From the NCBI GenBank assembly GCA_964016985.1, contig OZ024834.1, positions 87,456,937 to 87,520,936 of the forward strand: DNA of 64,000 bases, written 5' to 3'. How positions within the stretch are numbered: position 1 is the stretch's first letter; each line of letters starts with the position of its first letter. The DNA is from Anodontia alba (lineage: Eukaryota > Mollusca > Bivalvia > Lucinida > Lucinidae). A program made the translations under genes and the position numbers. This document shows, one piece after another, positions 54,495 through 64,000 of this stretch. The notes below the pieces were generated by a model. The model ran no database searches. It saw only the letters and a program-made list of their open reading frames with translations, and was not told the origin of the DNA.

Positions 54495-54700
54495 AGCTCC
54501 AGGTAAAGCACTTTTTTCAGACCAAAAATATAGATATTATCTTATTTCTCCATGAAAACCTATGTTGCTGGTTCTCATTAGAAGTGCCTCACTGAGGTGC
54601 TTCTAATGAATACCCACAACGTGATTTCATGGAGAAATAAGAAAATATATTTTGGGGTTGAGAAAAATACATGGATACCCATTCTTATCTGGAGATTGTA
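54495..54700. mobile_element. FB1 foldback element
   Basis: TTAGCTCCAGGTAAAGCAC left; core AGTGCCTCACTGAGGTGCTT; TTCTTATCTGGAGATTG right. Confidence 0.7.
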
Positions 54701-55149
54701 TAAATGTACTAAAATAAAAAAGTTGATGTGTCTAAAAAGTACTGGGCAAGTGGTAAACTGTAGATCCTGATCAGATGCCATGTTCAGCGGTGTCTGATCT
54801 TGATATACAGTGTTTGCTCAGGCCTGTCTGTCCGATTACTTAAGGTAAATGTGGTATCACAAATACTTATTTTTTTTAAGAGTTGTCTCCCTGGACTTGA
54901 TTTATTTTACAGTCGACTCATTATCTGGACTTTGCTTCGATTTATAACACAGTCGACTCATTATCCGGACTTGGCTTGTGGTTGTTCCATTTATTTCTTC
55001 CTTAATTCTGCAAATCTGATATGTCGAGGTACAGATATCTTGAAGGATTTCAGAGAGTCCGTTGGACTTCAAGATAATGAGAGTCAACTGTACAACAGTT
55101 TGCAGGGACAATATTTCTTAAGACTAGTCTCCTTTGGCTTGATACACAG

Positions 55150-55350
55150 TACAGTAAAACCTGTGTAAGACAGCCACCTTTAAAATTGACCTTAGTGGTT
55201 GATGTGGAAAGGTGGTTATCTTATAAAGGTACATGTCATGTAATTTTGCTAGCAAAATTACATGACATGTACCTTTATAAGACACACACTTTTTTCCACA
55301 TCAACCACTATTTAAAGTCAGTCTCGAAGGTGGCTCTCTTACACAGGTTT
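55150..55350. mobile_element. Foldback element with CCTGTGTAAGACAGCCACC ends
   Basis: Left AAAACCTGTGTAAGACAGCC, right GGTGGCTCTCTTACACAGGT; inner palindrome TAATTTTGCTAGCAAAATTA. The ends resemble TA2 at the right edge of the window. Confidence 0.7.
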
Positions 55351-55382
55351 TATTTATGACAATACATAATTATTGATTTTAG

Positions 55383-55550
55383 GTCGTAGTAATTCGCCGT
55401 CAGAAGACAGCGGTGGTACGGGTGATGAGTTACAATCTGGCAAGAAGAAAAGACGATCTTTTAGAAAGAAAATCCACTCACCTGATAGTGTCAGTGGGCC
55501 GGGAACAAACAGTGCAACTTACTCGGACAGTGAAATAGTCAGCTCACCAG
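55383..55550 (+). CDS. ARHGAP35: p190 RhoGAP exon 19: basic/serine linker
   Basis: Residues 1301-1357. The acceptor is ATTGATTTTAG and the donor ACCAG|GTAATA (phase 1). SNSPSEDSGGTGDELQSG is followed by KKKRRSFRKKIHSPDS, a strong basic patch with RxxS sites. Human p190A also has a polybasic region before RhoGAP that binds acidic lipids (known); whether this patch is its equivalent is inferred. Confidence 0.9.
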
Positions 55551-55572
55551 GTAATACGTAACTGAAATCTCA

Positions 55573-55755
55573 TGGCTTTAGATAAAAGGATTATCCACAT
55601 AATAGTTCTTATTTCTCCACAAAATTGTATGTTGTGGGTACTCATTAGAAGCGCCTCACCTAGGTACCGGTAAGGCGCTTCTAATGGTAACCCATAACAT
55701 ACATTTTTGGGGAGAAATAAGAAAAAATATTGACTTTTCAGTATCTCAAGCTATA
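55573..55755. mobile_element. FB1 foldback element
   Basis: CATGGCTTTAGATAAAAGG left; CTCATTAGAAGCGCCTCACC core; ATCTCAAGCTATAGG right. Confidence 0.7.
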
Positions 55756-55968
55756 GGCATATATTCAACACTAATTTAAAATGAATATTTAATTGAAACA
55801 TGGCCATATGCCAACAAAGCTTGCAAAATATCAGAAAGAAATATTTTCTGTGCAATAAGATATCATCTTCCATGTAGATGGGGAAACAGTTTAAGTTAAA
55901 TATCTGTTTAATTCCCCTAGTGGTCCTACTGTTTGATAAAAACAGAGGATTTCACTTAGGACCTAGTT

Positions 55969-56427
55969 ATGCCCCCAGCTGTGAACAAGTTGGGAGGGCA
56001 TATTGCTTTGGGCTTGACCGTACGGTACATTAGTCCTTCTGTACGTTATGCTTTTGACACCTCTCATATCTTTGGAATCTTATATGCTAGGATTCTGAAA
56101 TTTCATACATGCATTGCTTATGAAAAATCAGCTGACAGACATTTTTTTTTTTTCTTTTCTGTCAGTTTCTTCATGGTGGAGTTACTTACGCCCTTTTTCA
56201 GACATTGGCATTTTAGCAAATGAAAATCTTGTAAGCAAAATATCTAAGGAACCACTTGAGTTAGGCTCATGAAATTTTGCAAGCAGTTTGGAACCAATGT
56301 GTAGATGACATAATTAAATTTTGGTGAACTTTAAATTTTGTCAGAGTTTTGCCCCTTTTCCGCTTTGTCATTTTGTATGGACAAGCGTGTAGTTGGGGGC
56401 ATAGTGTTTTACACACACATTTCTAGT
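55969..56427 (+). mobile_element. Repeat with Helitron-like 3' end, longer type
   Basis: Begins ATGCCCCCAGCTGTGAACAA and ends GTGTTTTACACACACATTTC then TAGT. The GTGTTTTACAC hairpin precedes CTAGT. GGGGGCAT near the right end is complementary to the first bases. Confidence 0.45.
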
Positions 56428-56675
56428 TTGTATTTGGTGTAGCTTGCATTTTATCAAGGGAGATAATAGAAAACTGCTGTTTCTCATTTTCTATACCATC
56501 TATAGATGCTACAGTTAAGCATTCAGATTTAACAAGACTGAAATACTGTGGGTATGAAATATATCAACCCCAATCCAACTGTATAGAAATTGCTTAATGT
56601 AGGTCATGTTGCATTGTTGATGACCTACCTTAATATTCAGTTATCTTTAAATATTTTTTGTGTTGTCATTTCCAG

Positions 56676-56731
56676 GTCGTATATTAGACGATGAAGATAG
56701 TTGCCAGAAAGATGATTATTCTATTCACAAG
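56676..56731 (+). CDS. ARHGAP35: p190 RhoGAP exon 20: short linker exon
   Basis: Residues 1357-1375, 56 nt, phase 1 in, 0 out. The acceptor is TTGTCATTTCCAG and the donor CAAG|GTAATA. RILDDEDSCQKDDYSIHK is acidic. Supported by phase and good splice sites rather than homology. A TA1 element starts 14 bp after the donor. Confidence 0.82.
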
Positions 56732-56745
56732 GTAATATATAGCTA

Positions 56746-56950
56746 CACTACAGCCTCTTTATAACACAGTTTTGGATATAGCATGGTTCAAAGATGGATC
56801 CCAAAAATGTATAGATTATATTGAAAAATGACCATAAATGGTCATTTTTCAATATAATCTATACATTTTTGTTTTGATATAACACGGTTGTTTAACTAAC
56901 ACAGTTTATGCTATGGACCCCAACAATAGTGTTATAAAGAGGTTGTGGTG
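56746..56950. mobile_element. TA1 element, TA-flanked
   Basis: CACTACAGCCTCTTTATAAC left and GTTATAAAGAGGTTGTGGTG right, TA on both sides; inner palindrome as in the copy at 36101. Confidence 0.9.
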
Positions 56951-57324
56951 TAATAAATTTTTGGGGGGAATTTTTTGCATTTTGAAATCTTTATGATAAA
57001 ATCAAAATTTGTTTGCCAGAAAGCAACATCAGCACTGGAAAATTCATAAACTCTGCTTGGCCTACATGTTACGATGATTTTAGTAAATTACAAAGAAAAA
57101 TTCTAGACTTCAACAACAATATGATTATATTTTGAAGTATTTTCCCCAGAAAGTAGGAGGTGACAGTCCATTCACATTGTCTTAAAAACAAGTACTTGGT
57201 GTGAATCTATAGTATTTTTATGAAAAAACAAAAACGTCACCCTGTTAAGCTCATATTTTGTGAGAAGATTTAAACAAAAAGTATGTCGATCATTTATGAT
57301 AGCCTGATATCATTTTAAGTGACA

Positions 57325-57473
57325 GGGTGACCAAGTGGCTAGTGCTCCAAACTGGATCACAAGATCCCAAGTTCAAATCCACCTACAAGCAGAAGTTGTT
57401 TCTTGATTGTGCCACACTTCATTGCATAGGGCCTTTCAATATCAGCCTTCTAACATCTCGGTATGATTTAAAT
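57325..57473 (+). mobile_element. SINE-C
   Basis: GGTGACCAAGTGGCTAGTGC (A box), AGTTCAAATCC (B box), TTGCATAGGGCCTTTCAATA body. Confidence 0.6.
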
Positions 57474-57674
57474 CATAGCCCCAGATATTGCCCTTTTTTC
57501 ATTTGAAAAATAATAATATTTTTCTTATTTCTCCATGAAAAAAATATGCTGTGTTACTCATTAGAAGGGCCTCACTGAGGTGCTTCTAATGAGTACCTAC
57601 AGCATATGTATTCTTTGAAAAAATAAGAAAATTATATGTCATAATCTGGATATCCTTCTTGGCTAGAACTATGA
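57474..57674. mobile_element. FB1 foldback element
   Basis: CATAGCCCCAGATATTGCCC left; core AGGGCCTCACTGAGGTGCTT; TTGGCTAGAACTATG right. Confidence 0.72.
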
Positions 57675-57841
57675 AGTCTTTTACCCAGGACAAGTAAACA
57701 AGTCCTCAAGAAATGGAACAAGTTGGACAAATCAGGCATGGTGTTTTCACAGCCCTGCTTACATTATCACCCTTCTGCCATCTCAGTATGACACATACTG
57801 TTAAAAGGGACATAAATCATTATCATTCTGGGCAGAATTGT

Positions 57842-58075
57842 TCAAAACTAACGATGTCGTTAGTTAACATCCGTTAAAACTTTGATCATTAAATATGGCA
57901 TATACGCTAATATTTTTTCTGAAAAAATGTGAGTAGCTTTTGCATTTGTAAAAGCTACTCACATTTTTTTTCAGCAAAAATACTTGTGAATTAGATATTG
58001 TATTTTCTAGAACAGTTAACATTTTGACCACTAACAAGCTCATTAAGCTAATGATGCTTTGAACAACTGGGCCCT
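57842..58075. mobile_element. TIR element with TTGTTCAAA..TTTGAACAA ends, uninterrupted
   Basis: GGGCAGAATTGTTCAAAACT left, CTTTGAACAACTGGGCCC right; palindrome TGTGAGTAGCTTTTGCATTT inside. It serves as the empty site for the LINE insertion at 28785-29183. Confidence 0.82.
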
Positions 58076-58123
58076 GGTTTTTTAGTTAGATAGGATTAAG
58101 AAAAAAAATCTGTTGTATTGCAG

Positions 58124-58264
58124 GTTGGGAGTGAGGAGGGTGATTTAGACTTCAATGAGAGTGGCAACTGGGGCACATGGTTTAAGAAGAAATCTGGGAA
58201 AGATACAATGAGAATGAGGGAGAAGAGATTTCGGGACGACGAGAGAAGAAAACAGAAGGAAGAT
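58124..58264 (+). CDS. ARHGAP35: p190 RhoGAP exon 21: linker before RhoGAP domain
   Basis: Residues 1376-1422, 141 nt, phase 0 at both ends. The acceptor is TTGTATTGCAG and the donor AGAT|GTAAGT. FNESGNWGTWFKKKSGKD is followed by MREKRFRDDERRKQKED, a highly charged, probably helical or disordered stretch. Invertebrate p190 proteins usually carry such a charged run just before RhoGAP (family knowledge). Confidence 0.9.
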
Positions 58265-58388
58265 GTAAGTTACCTCCCTTGAGCGACCGTCATTATGCTC
58301 CTGCTTGTTGAGTTGATTCACTTCCATGGTGTATTACATTCATAGCTCCAGCTGAAGCACTTTTTCAACCAAAACAAAATTGATTTTT

Positions 58389-59014
58389 GAGCCAGCGCAC
58401 AACAAAACCTACAATAAGACATACTGTATTTGACCTAATTACCGCACATGCCCTTATAAGCACACAGTCACGCAATTCCATAGTCTTCGGATTACAGTCA
58501 GTGTACATTTTGTCTACTTTTTTATAAAGGCATATGTTGTGGGTACCCATTTGAATTGCATCGACTTGTCGATGCAATTCAAATGAGTACCCACAACCTA
58601 TGCTTTTTTAAAGAAAATCAGAAAAACAAAATCCTGCAAAACCATTCTGTAAGCTTCATTAGATAAGTCCTTTGCTGATCTTTTTTCAAGCGTATCCTTA
58701 GTGCAGATGGATACATATTTAACCACAAGTTTTCCCAGTAATTTTGAAAAACTTTAGCGCACGGTGCGGTAATTAGGTCGAATATGGTATGTAACTAGCA
58801 AAGAATCACATCAGCCTGTACATCTACCCAATATGGCAAGCGTTCTTGTTTATCCCTCTTTGGATAGCCTGGTGGCTTAAGAATGCACATGTGATCAGCG
58901 AAGACTCTGATCAGACTGTGCAGATGCGCAGGCTGATCTGAGTCTTTGGTGGTCGCACAAGTGGTATTGTAAGTTCGCACAAGTAATATTGTAGGTATTG
59001 CCGTGTGCTGGCTC
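58389..59014. mobile_element. TIR element with GAGCCAGCGCAC ends, carrying another element
   Basis: GAGCCAGCGCACAACAAAAC left and GCCGTGTGCTGGCTC right. A related copy lies at about 37137-37330. It contains the element at 58421-58790 and a GACTCTGATCAGACTGTGCA palindrome (58900-58950). It lies inside an FB1 that starts at 58343. Confidence 0.65.
58421..58790. mobile_element. TIR element with GACCTAATTACCGCAC ends
   Basis: Left ATACTGTATTTGACCTAATT..CCGCAC, right GTGCGGTAATTAGGTCGAAT..GGTAT, about 27 bp with few mismatches. It has a central palindrome with the FB1-type GTTGTGGGTACCCATT arms. Confidence 0.8.
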
Positions 59015-59159
59015 ATTTTATCTTATTTCTCCACAAAAAAATGTATGCTTGACATGACCCTGATGGGTTGACTGGGCCATTAAACCTCAACTCAGACAAA
59101 ATGTGCTGTGGCAACAGACCAGTAAATGGTCAAACTCCACTTGTTCAAACAAGATTTAC

Positions 59160-59330
59160 TTGCCCGAAAATGATATTTTTTCTGATTTCTCGAAGAAAAC
59201 ATATTTTGTATGTTGTGGGTACTCATTAGAAGCACCTCACTGAGGTGCTTCTAATGAGTACCACAACATATGTTTTTGTGGTGAAATAAGAAAACTATTT
59301 ATCTGTTACACCCTCTTAACGAGAGCCGTA
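59160..59330. mobile_element. FB1 foldback element
   Basis: TATGTTGTGGGTACTCATTA and its inverted arm around GCACCTCACTGAGGTGC; the right end is decayed. Confidence 0.7.
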
Positions 59331-59845
59331 AGTTGACATGTCATAAATCAAGAACTCTAACTCTAGAGCTATGATTATTTTGTGGTTGATGGGGATTTCA
59401 AATTAATTTGCAAATTCAGTTAATAATTTCTAGCTGCTATAAATTTATCAGGGATATAGATAAGTGGTTTTGCGGGAACATAATAATTTTTGAAATTTTG
59501 AAGCAAACATGGAAGTTGATGTCAGCAATAATGAACAGTACTTTTTGTGGCATAATGACTTGTTTTTGTACATTTTTGTACCACACCTGCTTTTGTATTC
59601 ATATCTTCGATGTTGTTATACATAGTATTGCCGTGTGTGAAAACCTATTTTCGATCCCAATTTGTAAAATTTTTATCGCTTTCTCAGTTTAAGATTTTGT
59701 TTACAAGCAGGATTATTTTAATTTTTGAACAATAAATTTTGCTTTTTTCATGCTTTATACTCAGGGTTTCAGATTAAATAGAGTACTTGTGTGATTTTTT
59801 TTTATTTTTGATTTTTTTTTTTTTATTTTTCCTTGGAACCTTGAT

Positions 59846-60069
59846 TTAACCCTTAAAGTGCCAAGTAAAATTGTAACAGATGATATGATGAAATATTTTT
59901 CTGAGAAAGTAAGCCTTGACATTTTCTTATTTGTAAATCATCTGGCTGGCAGATGATTCACATGAATGTCAATCCTTATTTTCTCTGAAAAATAATGATA
60001 GTAAAAAAATTAGAATGAATAGTAAAAAAATTAGAATGCTACTGTTGGGATTGGTACTTTATGGCTTAA
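59846..60069. mobile_element. TT2 MITE
   Basis: TTAA ends; CCCTTAAAGTGCCAAGT left; arms GCCTTGACATT; right GGTACTTTATGGC. Confidence 0.72.
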
Positions 60070-60354
60070 TTAATCTCAAAAATTAGATACCAGCATTTTT
60101 GTCCATCTTGTCTTTAGGTTTTGCTTTATTATATGAATATGTTTTTTTTTTTTTGTGTGTGTGTGTGTGTTTTTGTTTTTTTTTCTGTAAATGGGTCCTA
60201 TAAGGGGAAAAAGAGTCTTTGAGCATATTAACCTGCACCCAGGCAATTCAGACTCAGGTTTTGTGGTTTGCTGTATACAGTACTGACGCTTAATATTCTG
60301 TAAACATGCCAGAGTAAACAGTGCTAAAAAGAGCAGTTTGTCACTCAGAGATCT

Positions 60355-60535
60355 CTTCCACTGATTCAAGAAGGGCAGTTAACAGTTTCTGGCAAAAGAA
60401 TGTGCACAATACTTGTTAGCTGCTTAGAGGACTAAGCCCGCCCAGTAAACATGTGGTTAGGTAAACTGACCGCGCTCACATGACCCCATTAGGTTGACTG
60501 GGCAGTAAAACCTTAACTCAAACAAACAAATTGTC
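60355..60535 (+). mobile_element. SINE-A, 5'-truncated
   Basis: From TTCCACTGATTCAAGAAGGG to TAAAACCTTAACTCAAACAA. Confidence 0.78.
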
Positions 60536-60601
60536 ACTCAGCAAAACAGTCTTTAGACATATCACTAGGTAGTCAAATGGACTTGTTCCCATTTTAATCC
60601 T

Positions 60602-60829
60602 TTAACCGCCAATCACAACAGTTGCCGTCTGCTTTGTCATCTGCTTGTGATTTTAAAAGTAATTTTAGCAAACAGTGTGGACCGAGATCAGACTGCTCCT
60701 CTAGGAGCAGTCTGATCAGGGTCCACACTGTTTGCATGTATGCAAAAACAGGTTTGATAAGTTTGCAAGAATATTCAGCAGACAACATAAATGTCTGTTG
60801 AATATTTTCTTGGCATTTTAAGGGTTAAA
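60602..60829. mobile_element. TT2 MITE carrying a TT1-type core
   Basis: TTAA at 60602-60605 and 60826-60829; CCGCCAATCACAACAG left, TTGGCATTTTAAGGG right (TT2 type). The core GCAAACAGTGTGGACC..GATCAGACTGCTCC is that of the TACGGTA foldbacks and TT1. Confidence 0.75.
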
Positions 60830-61310
60830 ACAAGTATGTAGTAAGGAGTTGAGGTGTCAGAATTTTTAAAGCAATTAAGATAGATTTTGGCTTGTTCAGA
60901 GAATTCTTGCATGAAGTGTACATTGAAAACTTGCATATTGATCCAAGTCGGTGTATTTCATATCTTGGTATGCTCAAGGACCTTTTTCCAATGATCTTCG
61001 CTACATGTACATAAATGTTGTGGAAAAGGGACTTTTTGACTGTTACCAATAGTTACCATAGCTGATCAGACTACTCCTTGCTAGAGATGATTTGAGTAAA
61101 ACGCCAAGCTTTATTTGTGCAGGGAAAATATGAGAGTTTTCCCATGTAAATGGTGTCCTGCATTTATGTATGATATATGCTGGTTTCAGCTGAAAAAGGT
61201 TATGTGTCTGTAATGAGCAATGCTGCAATAAACTGTTGTAATAAACAAAGGTGTAATAAACAATTGTAATAAACAAAGCTGTATGTTTGGCATAACTGCT
61301 TGTCTTACAG

Positions 61311-61349
61311 GAGCTAACGCAGAAGCGATTTGAAGTGTTTTTTGCGCAG
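61311..61349 (+). CDS. ARHGAP35: p190 RhoGAP candidate exon 22 (39 nt)
   Basis: Residues 1423-1435: ELTQKRFEVFFAQ. The acceptor ACTGCTTGTCTTACAG is strong, the donor is GCGCAG|GTAAAC, phase 0 at both ends. It continues the charged run of exon 21. It is short and without homology support, so chance cannot be excluded. If the donor is not used, the frame runs on to a stop at 61425. Confidence 0.55.
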
Positions 61350-61489
61350 GTAAACAAGCATACAAGGCGCGCTGTGGGAAAATCAGCATGGATGGTTTTG
61401 TATCGTAATAGCAACGCCCAAGACTAAATGAACAGTGCAGTCTGAGAAAGATTATTTAAGATTGAATTCACATGGTTGTTTTTTCTGGC

Positions 61490-61672
61490 ATTTGTTGCAA
61501 GGGAGGCAACTATTGTGACTTCCTGTTTGTTTTTCTTGATACCAAAGCCCTTCTGAAAAGGGTCAACTCTAAAAGGAAAGAATTTGCTCCCATGGGAAGC
61601 AAATTCTTTCCTTAAAGAGTAGACCCCTTTCAGAACGGAGGCAAATACAACATTCACAGTTGCCTCCCCTGA
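61490..61672. mobile_element. FB2 foldback element, complete
   Basis: Left CAAGGGAGGCAACTATTGTG, right CACAGTTGCCTCCCCTG; arms CTTCTGAAAAGGGTC and AGAATTTGCTCCCATGGG. Confidence 0.78.
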
Positions 61673-61884
61673 AAATGTCTTAAGTTGATCTTAAAACGGA
61701 TAGAAAAGACAGGGATGTGTAAGCTGGTGTGGGTGTTAGCAGTTCAAATACGAGATCACACTAATTTTCCCACATACGCATATATCGCACCTGTATATTA
61801 GTGCTCGGGAAACTTCTACACTAACCGCTTTACTGACTTACCGGGATTTATATATATATACAGATATGTACTCTCTTCTTGTAG

Positions 61885-61938
61885 AGGAATTTCTATAATT
61901 CAAGGAGGGACTATACATTATTATCACTTGACAAAATG
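61885..61938 (+). CDS. Possible exon, 54 nt, phase 0-0
   Basis: The acceptor ACTCTCTTCTTGTAG is strong; the donor ATG|GTAAAA is moderate. Reads RNFYNSRRDYTLLSLDKM, in phase with exon 22. There is no recognised similarity to p190 sequence before RhoGAP, so it may be an optional exon or chance. Confidence 0.3.
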
Positions 61939-62335
61939 GTAAAAATAAACTATACAGTTTGGATCTGTGATCGGATTATTTCAAAATCATGATTTTCACT
62001 TGTGAAAATAATCTCTTAATCCATGACCATTTTTTATGGTAGGAACGTACATACATCCCTCTATGATCAAAATATTTCAACATTAGTACCATTGTTAAAT
62101 GAACTAATCCAAGCGAAAACATGTCTTCGGGTGTATGCGGACACCAAAGGCCCAGATCAGCCTGTGCGTTCGTGCAGTCTGATCAGGGCCTTCCCTCTCT
62201 GCTAACAGAATTATTGGATATTATAAAATGTATAAATGGAGATCAAAGGATTGAGCTTTGCACATGCACAGGATGATCTGAATCTGCAATTTGCACATGT
62301 TCAAATGCACTTTTTCGCTTGACATGGGCCAAATA

Positions 62336-63998
62336 CAGTGCAACCTCTCTACAACAGCCACCTGTAGGGAGACAAAAAACTGGTCATTGTAAGAATGTGG
62401 ATGTTGTAGAGAAGATAATTATATAGTACACCAGCACTTTGGTAATTCATAAAAATGGTTTGGTAATTCATAAAAATGGTTTGGTAATTCATAAAAATGG
62501 TTTGGTAATTCATAAAAGTGGTTTGGTTATTCATAAAAGTGGTTTGGTTATTCATAAAAATGGTTTGGTAATTTATAAAAGTGGTTTGGTAATTTGGTTT
62601 GGTAATTCATAAAAGTGGTTTGGTAATTCATAAAAATGGTTTGGTAATTTGGTTTGGTAATTCATAAAAATGGTTTGGTAATTTGGTTTGGTAATTCATA
62701 AAAGTGGTTTGGTAATTCATAAAAGCGGTTTGGTAATTCATAAAAATGGTTTGGTAATTCATAAAAATGGTTTGGTAATTCATAAAAGTGGTTTGGTAAT
62801 TCATAAAAATGGTTTGGTAATTCATAAAAATGGTTTGGTAATTCATAAAAGTGGTTTGGTAATTCATAAAAATGGTTTGGTAATTCATAAAAATGGTTTG
62901 GTAATTCATAAAAATGGTTTGGTAATTCATAAAAGTGGTTAGTAATTCATAAAAATGGTTTGGTAATTCATAAAAATGGTTTGGTAATTCATAAAAGTAG
63001 TTTGGTAATTCAAAAAAATGGTTTGGTAATTCATAAAAATGGTTTGGTAATTCATAAAAGTGGTTTGGTAATTCATAAAAATGGTTTGGTAATTCATAAA
63101 AGTGGTTTGGTTATTCATAAAAATGGTTTGGTAATTTATAAAAATGGTTTGGTAATTCATAAAAATGGTTTGGTAATTCATAAAAGTGGTTTGGTAATTT
63201 ATAAAAATGGTTTGGTAATTCATAAAAATGGTTTGGTAATTCATAAAAATGGTTTGGTAATTCATAAAAATGGTTTGGTAATTCATAAAAGTGGTTTGGT
63301 AATTCATAAAAATGGTTTGGTAATTCATAAAAGTAGTTTGGTAATTCAAAAAAATGGTTTGGTAATTCATAAAAATGGTTTGGTAATTCATAAAAGTAGT
63401 TTGGTAATTCAAAAAAATGGTTTGGTAATTCATAAAAATGGTTTGGTAATTCATAAAAGTGGTTTGGTAATTCATAAAAATGGTTTGGTAATTCATAAAA
63501 GTGGTTTGGTTATTCATAAAAATGGTTTGGTAATTCATAAAAATGGTTTGGTAATTCATAAAAATGGTTAGTAATTCAAAAAAATGGTTTGGTAATTCAT
63601 AAAAGTGGTTTGATAATTCATAAAAATGGTTTGATAATTAACAAAAATGGTTTGGTAATTCACAAAAGTGGTTTGGTAATTTATAAAAATGGTTCGGTAA
63701 TTCATAAAAGTGGTTTGGTAATTCATAAAAATGGTTTTGTAATTCATAAAAATGGTTTGGTAATTAATAAAAATGGTTTGGTCATTCATAAAAATGGTTT
63801 GGTAATTCATAAAAATGGTTTGGTAATTCATAAACATGGTTTGGTAATTCATAAAAATGGTTTGGTAATTTATAAAAATGGTTTGGTAATCCATAAAAAT
63901 GGTTTGGTAATTCATAAAAAAGGTTGGTAATTCATAAAAGTGGCTGTAATATTTTGGTGGCTGTTGTTGAGAGGTGACCCTTTAATGAAGTTTCACTG
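62336..63998. mobile_element. TA2 element containing a minisatellite
   Basis: Left CAGTGCAACCTCTCTACAAC and right ..CAACAACAGCCACC (reverse) to CACTG are inverted ends, with TA at 62334-62335 and at 63999-64000. Only about 100 bp on the left and 60 bp on the right are not minisatellite. Confidence 0.75.
62440..63940. repeat. 21-bp minisatellite, about 70 copies
   Basis: Unit GGTAATTCATAAAAATGGTTT with frequent AAAAGTGG, and rarer GGTTATT, AAAGTAG and CAAAAAAA variants. Because 21 is a multiple of 3, both strands stay open for hundreds of bases (VIHKNGL and MNYQTIF repeats); these are not genes. Confidence 0.95.
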
Positions 63999-64000
63999 TA

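Larger units (their letters stand above)
54459..55382 (+). other. Intron 18
   Basis: FB1 (54495-54700), decayed GATCAGATGCC palindrome (54745-54825), a foldback with AGTCGACTCATTATC ends (54905-55105) and a second with ACAGTAAAACCTGTGTAAGA ends (55150-55350) around a CATGTAATTTTGCTAGC palindrome. Confidence 0.75.
55551..56675 (+). other. Intron 19
   Basis: FB1 (55573-55755), the Helitron-like repeat (55969-56427). 56430-56670 unassigned. Confidence 0.8.
56732..58123 (+). other. Intron 20
   Basis: TA1 (56746-56950), SINE-C (57325-57473), FB1 (57474-57674), a second SINE-C tail (57690-57830), intact TIR element (57842-58075). 56955-57320 unassigned. Confidence 0.8.
58265..61310 (+). other. 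Intron 21 (3.0 kb)
   Basis: A nested cluster (58343-59115), FB1 (59160-59330), an unassigned AT-rich stretch (59340-59840), two TT2 elements, SINE-A (60355-60535). 60830-61310 has nothing recognised. Confidence 0.8.
61350..62335 (+). other. Downstream intron sequence
   Basis: FB2 (61490-61672), a possible exon (61885-61938), a GGCCCAGATCAGCCTGTGCG palindrome (62145-62195). The rest is unassigned. Confidence 0.7.

Noticed and set aside
59408..59692. 94-codon open frame, + strand
   Set aside because: AT-rich, Cys/Phe/Ile-biased, no splice context in phase with the gene and no similarity recognised.
62349..63930. Long open frames on both strands (VIHKNGL and MNYQTIF repeats, up to about 206 codons)
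   Set aside because: They are artefacts of a 21-bp tandem repeat; the unit length is a multiple of three and lacks stops on both strands.
62440..63940. CRISPR-like array
   Set aside because: Units are contiguous with no unique spacers and the window is eukaryotic.

Overview
This is animal nuclear DNA, and almost all of it belongs to one gene. On the + strand, 21 phase-consistent exons, one extra cassette exon and one less certain last exon encode most of a p190 RhoGAP, the family of human ARHGAP35 and ARHGAP5. The reading frame is already open at base 2, and the predicted protein runs about 1,435 residues, or 1,464 with the cassette exon. It follows the family order: an N-terminal GTPase domain (exons 1-2), four FF domains (exons 2-5), two pseudoGTPase domains (exons 6-12), then a long disordered proline-, serine- and base-rich linker (exons 12-22). 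The catalytic RhoGAP domain, expected next, lies beyond base 64000, and the start codon lies before base 1.

The host is probably a lophotrochozoan, most likely a bivalve mollusc. This is inferred from the invertebrate-type p190 sequence, the AT-rich large introns (up to about 9.5 kb), and the dense tRNA-derived SINEs and foldback MITEs. No other host protein gene, rRNA or true tRNA gene is supported.

The introns are a compact museum of mobile elements. I could delimit: (1) TTAA-flanked MITEs in four groups, called TT1-TT4 here; TT1 has 16 copies and CCCTTGTC ends resembling piggyBac; (2) FB1, a foldback element with a near-perfect palindromic core, in about 30 copies, with its variant FB1b; (3) FB2, a second foldback family; (4) TA-flanked elements TA1-TA3; (5) four tRNA-headed or tail-sharing SINE families, A-D, several with exact target-site duplications; (6) three repeats with Helitron-like 3' ends; (7) a LINE 3' fragment; (8) a 21-bp minisatellite of about 1.5 kb captured inside a TA-flanked element at the right edge. 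Some copies give natural filled and empty sites inside the window, so insertion boundaries can be read directly.

The most notable points are: different terminal-inverted-repeat families share the same palindromic cores, which suggests core exchange; a SINE inserted 22 nt before exon 4 duplicated the splice-site pyrimidine tract and may supply a new branch point; an 87-nt in-frame cassette exon lies hidden in the largest intron; a 34-bp duplication of the exon 13 splice acceptor forms an out-of-frame decoy; and the minisatellite shows higher-order repeats.
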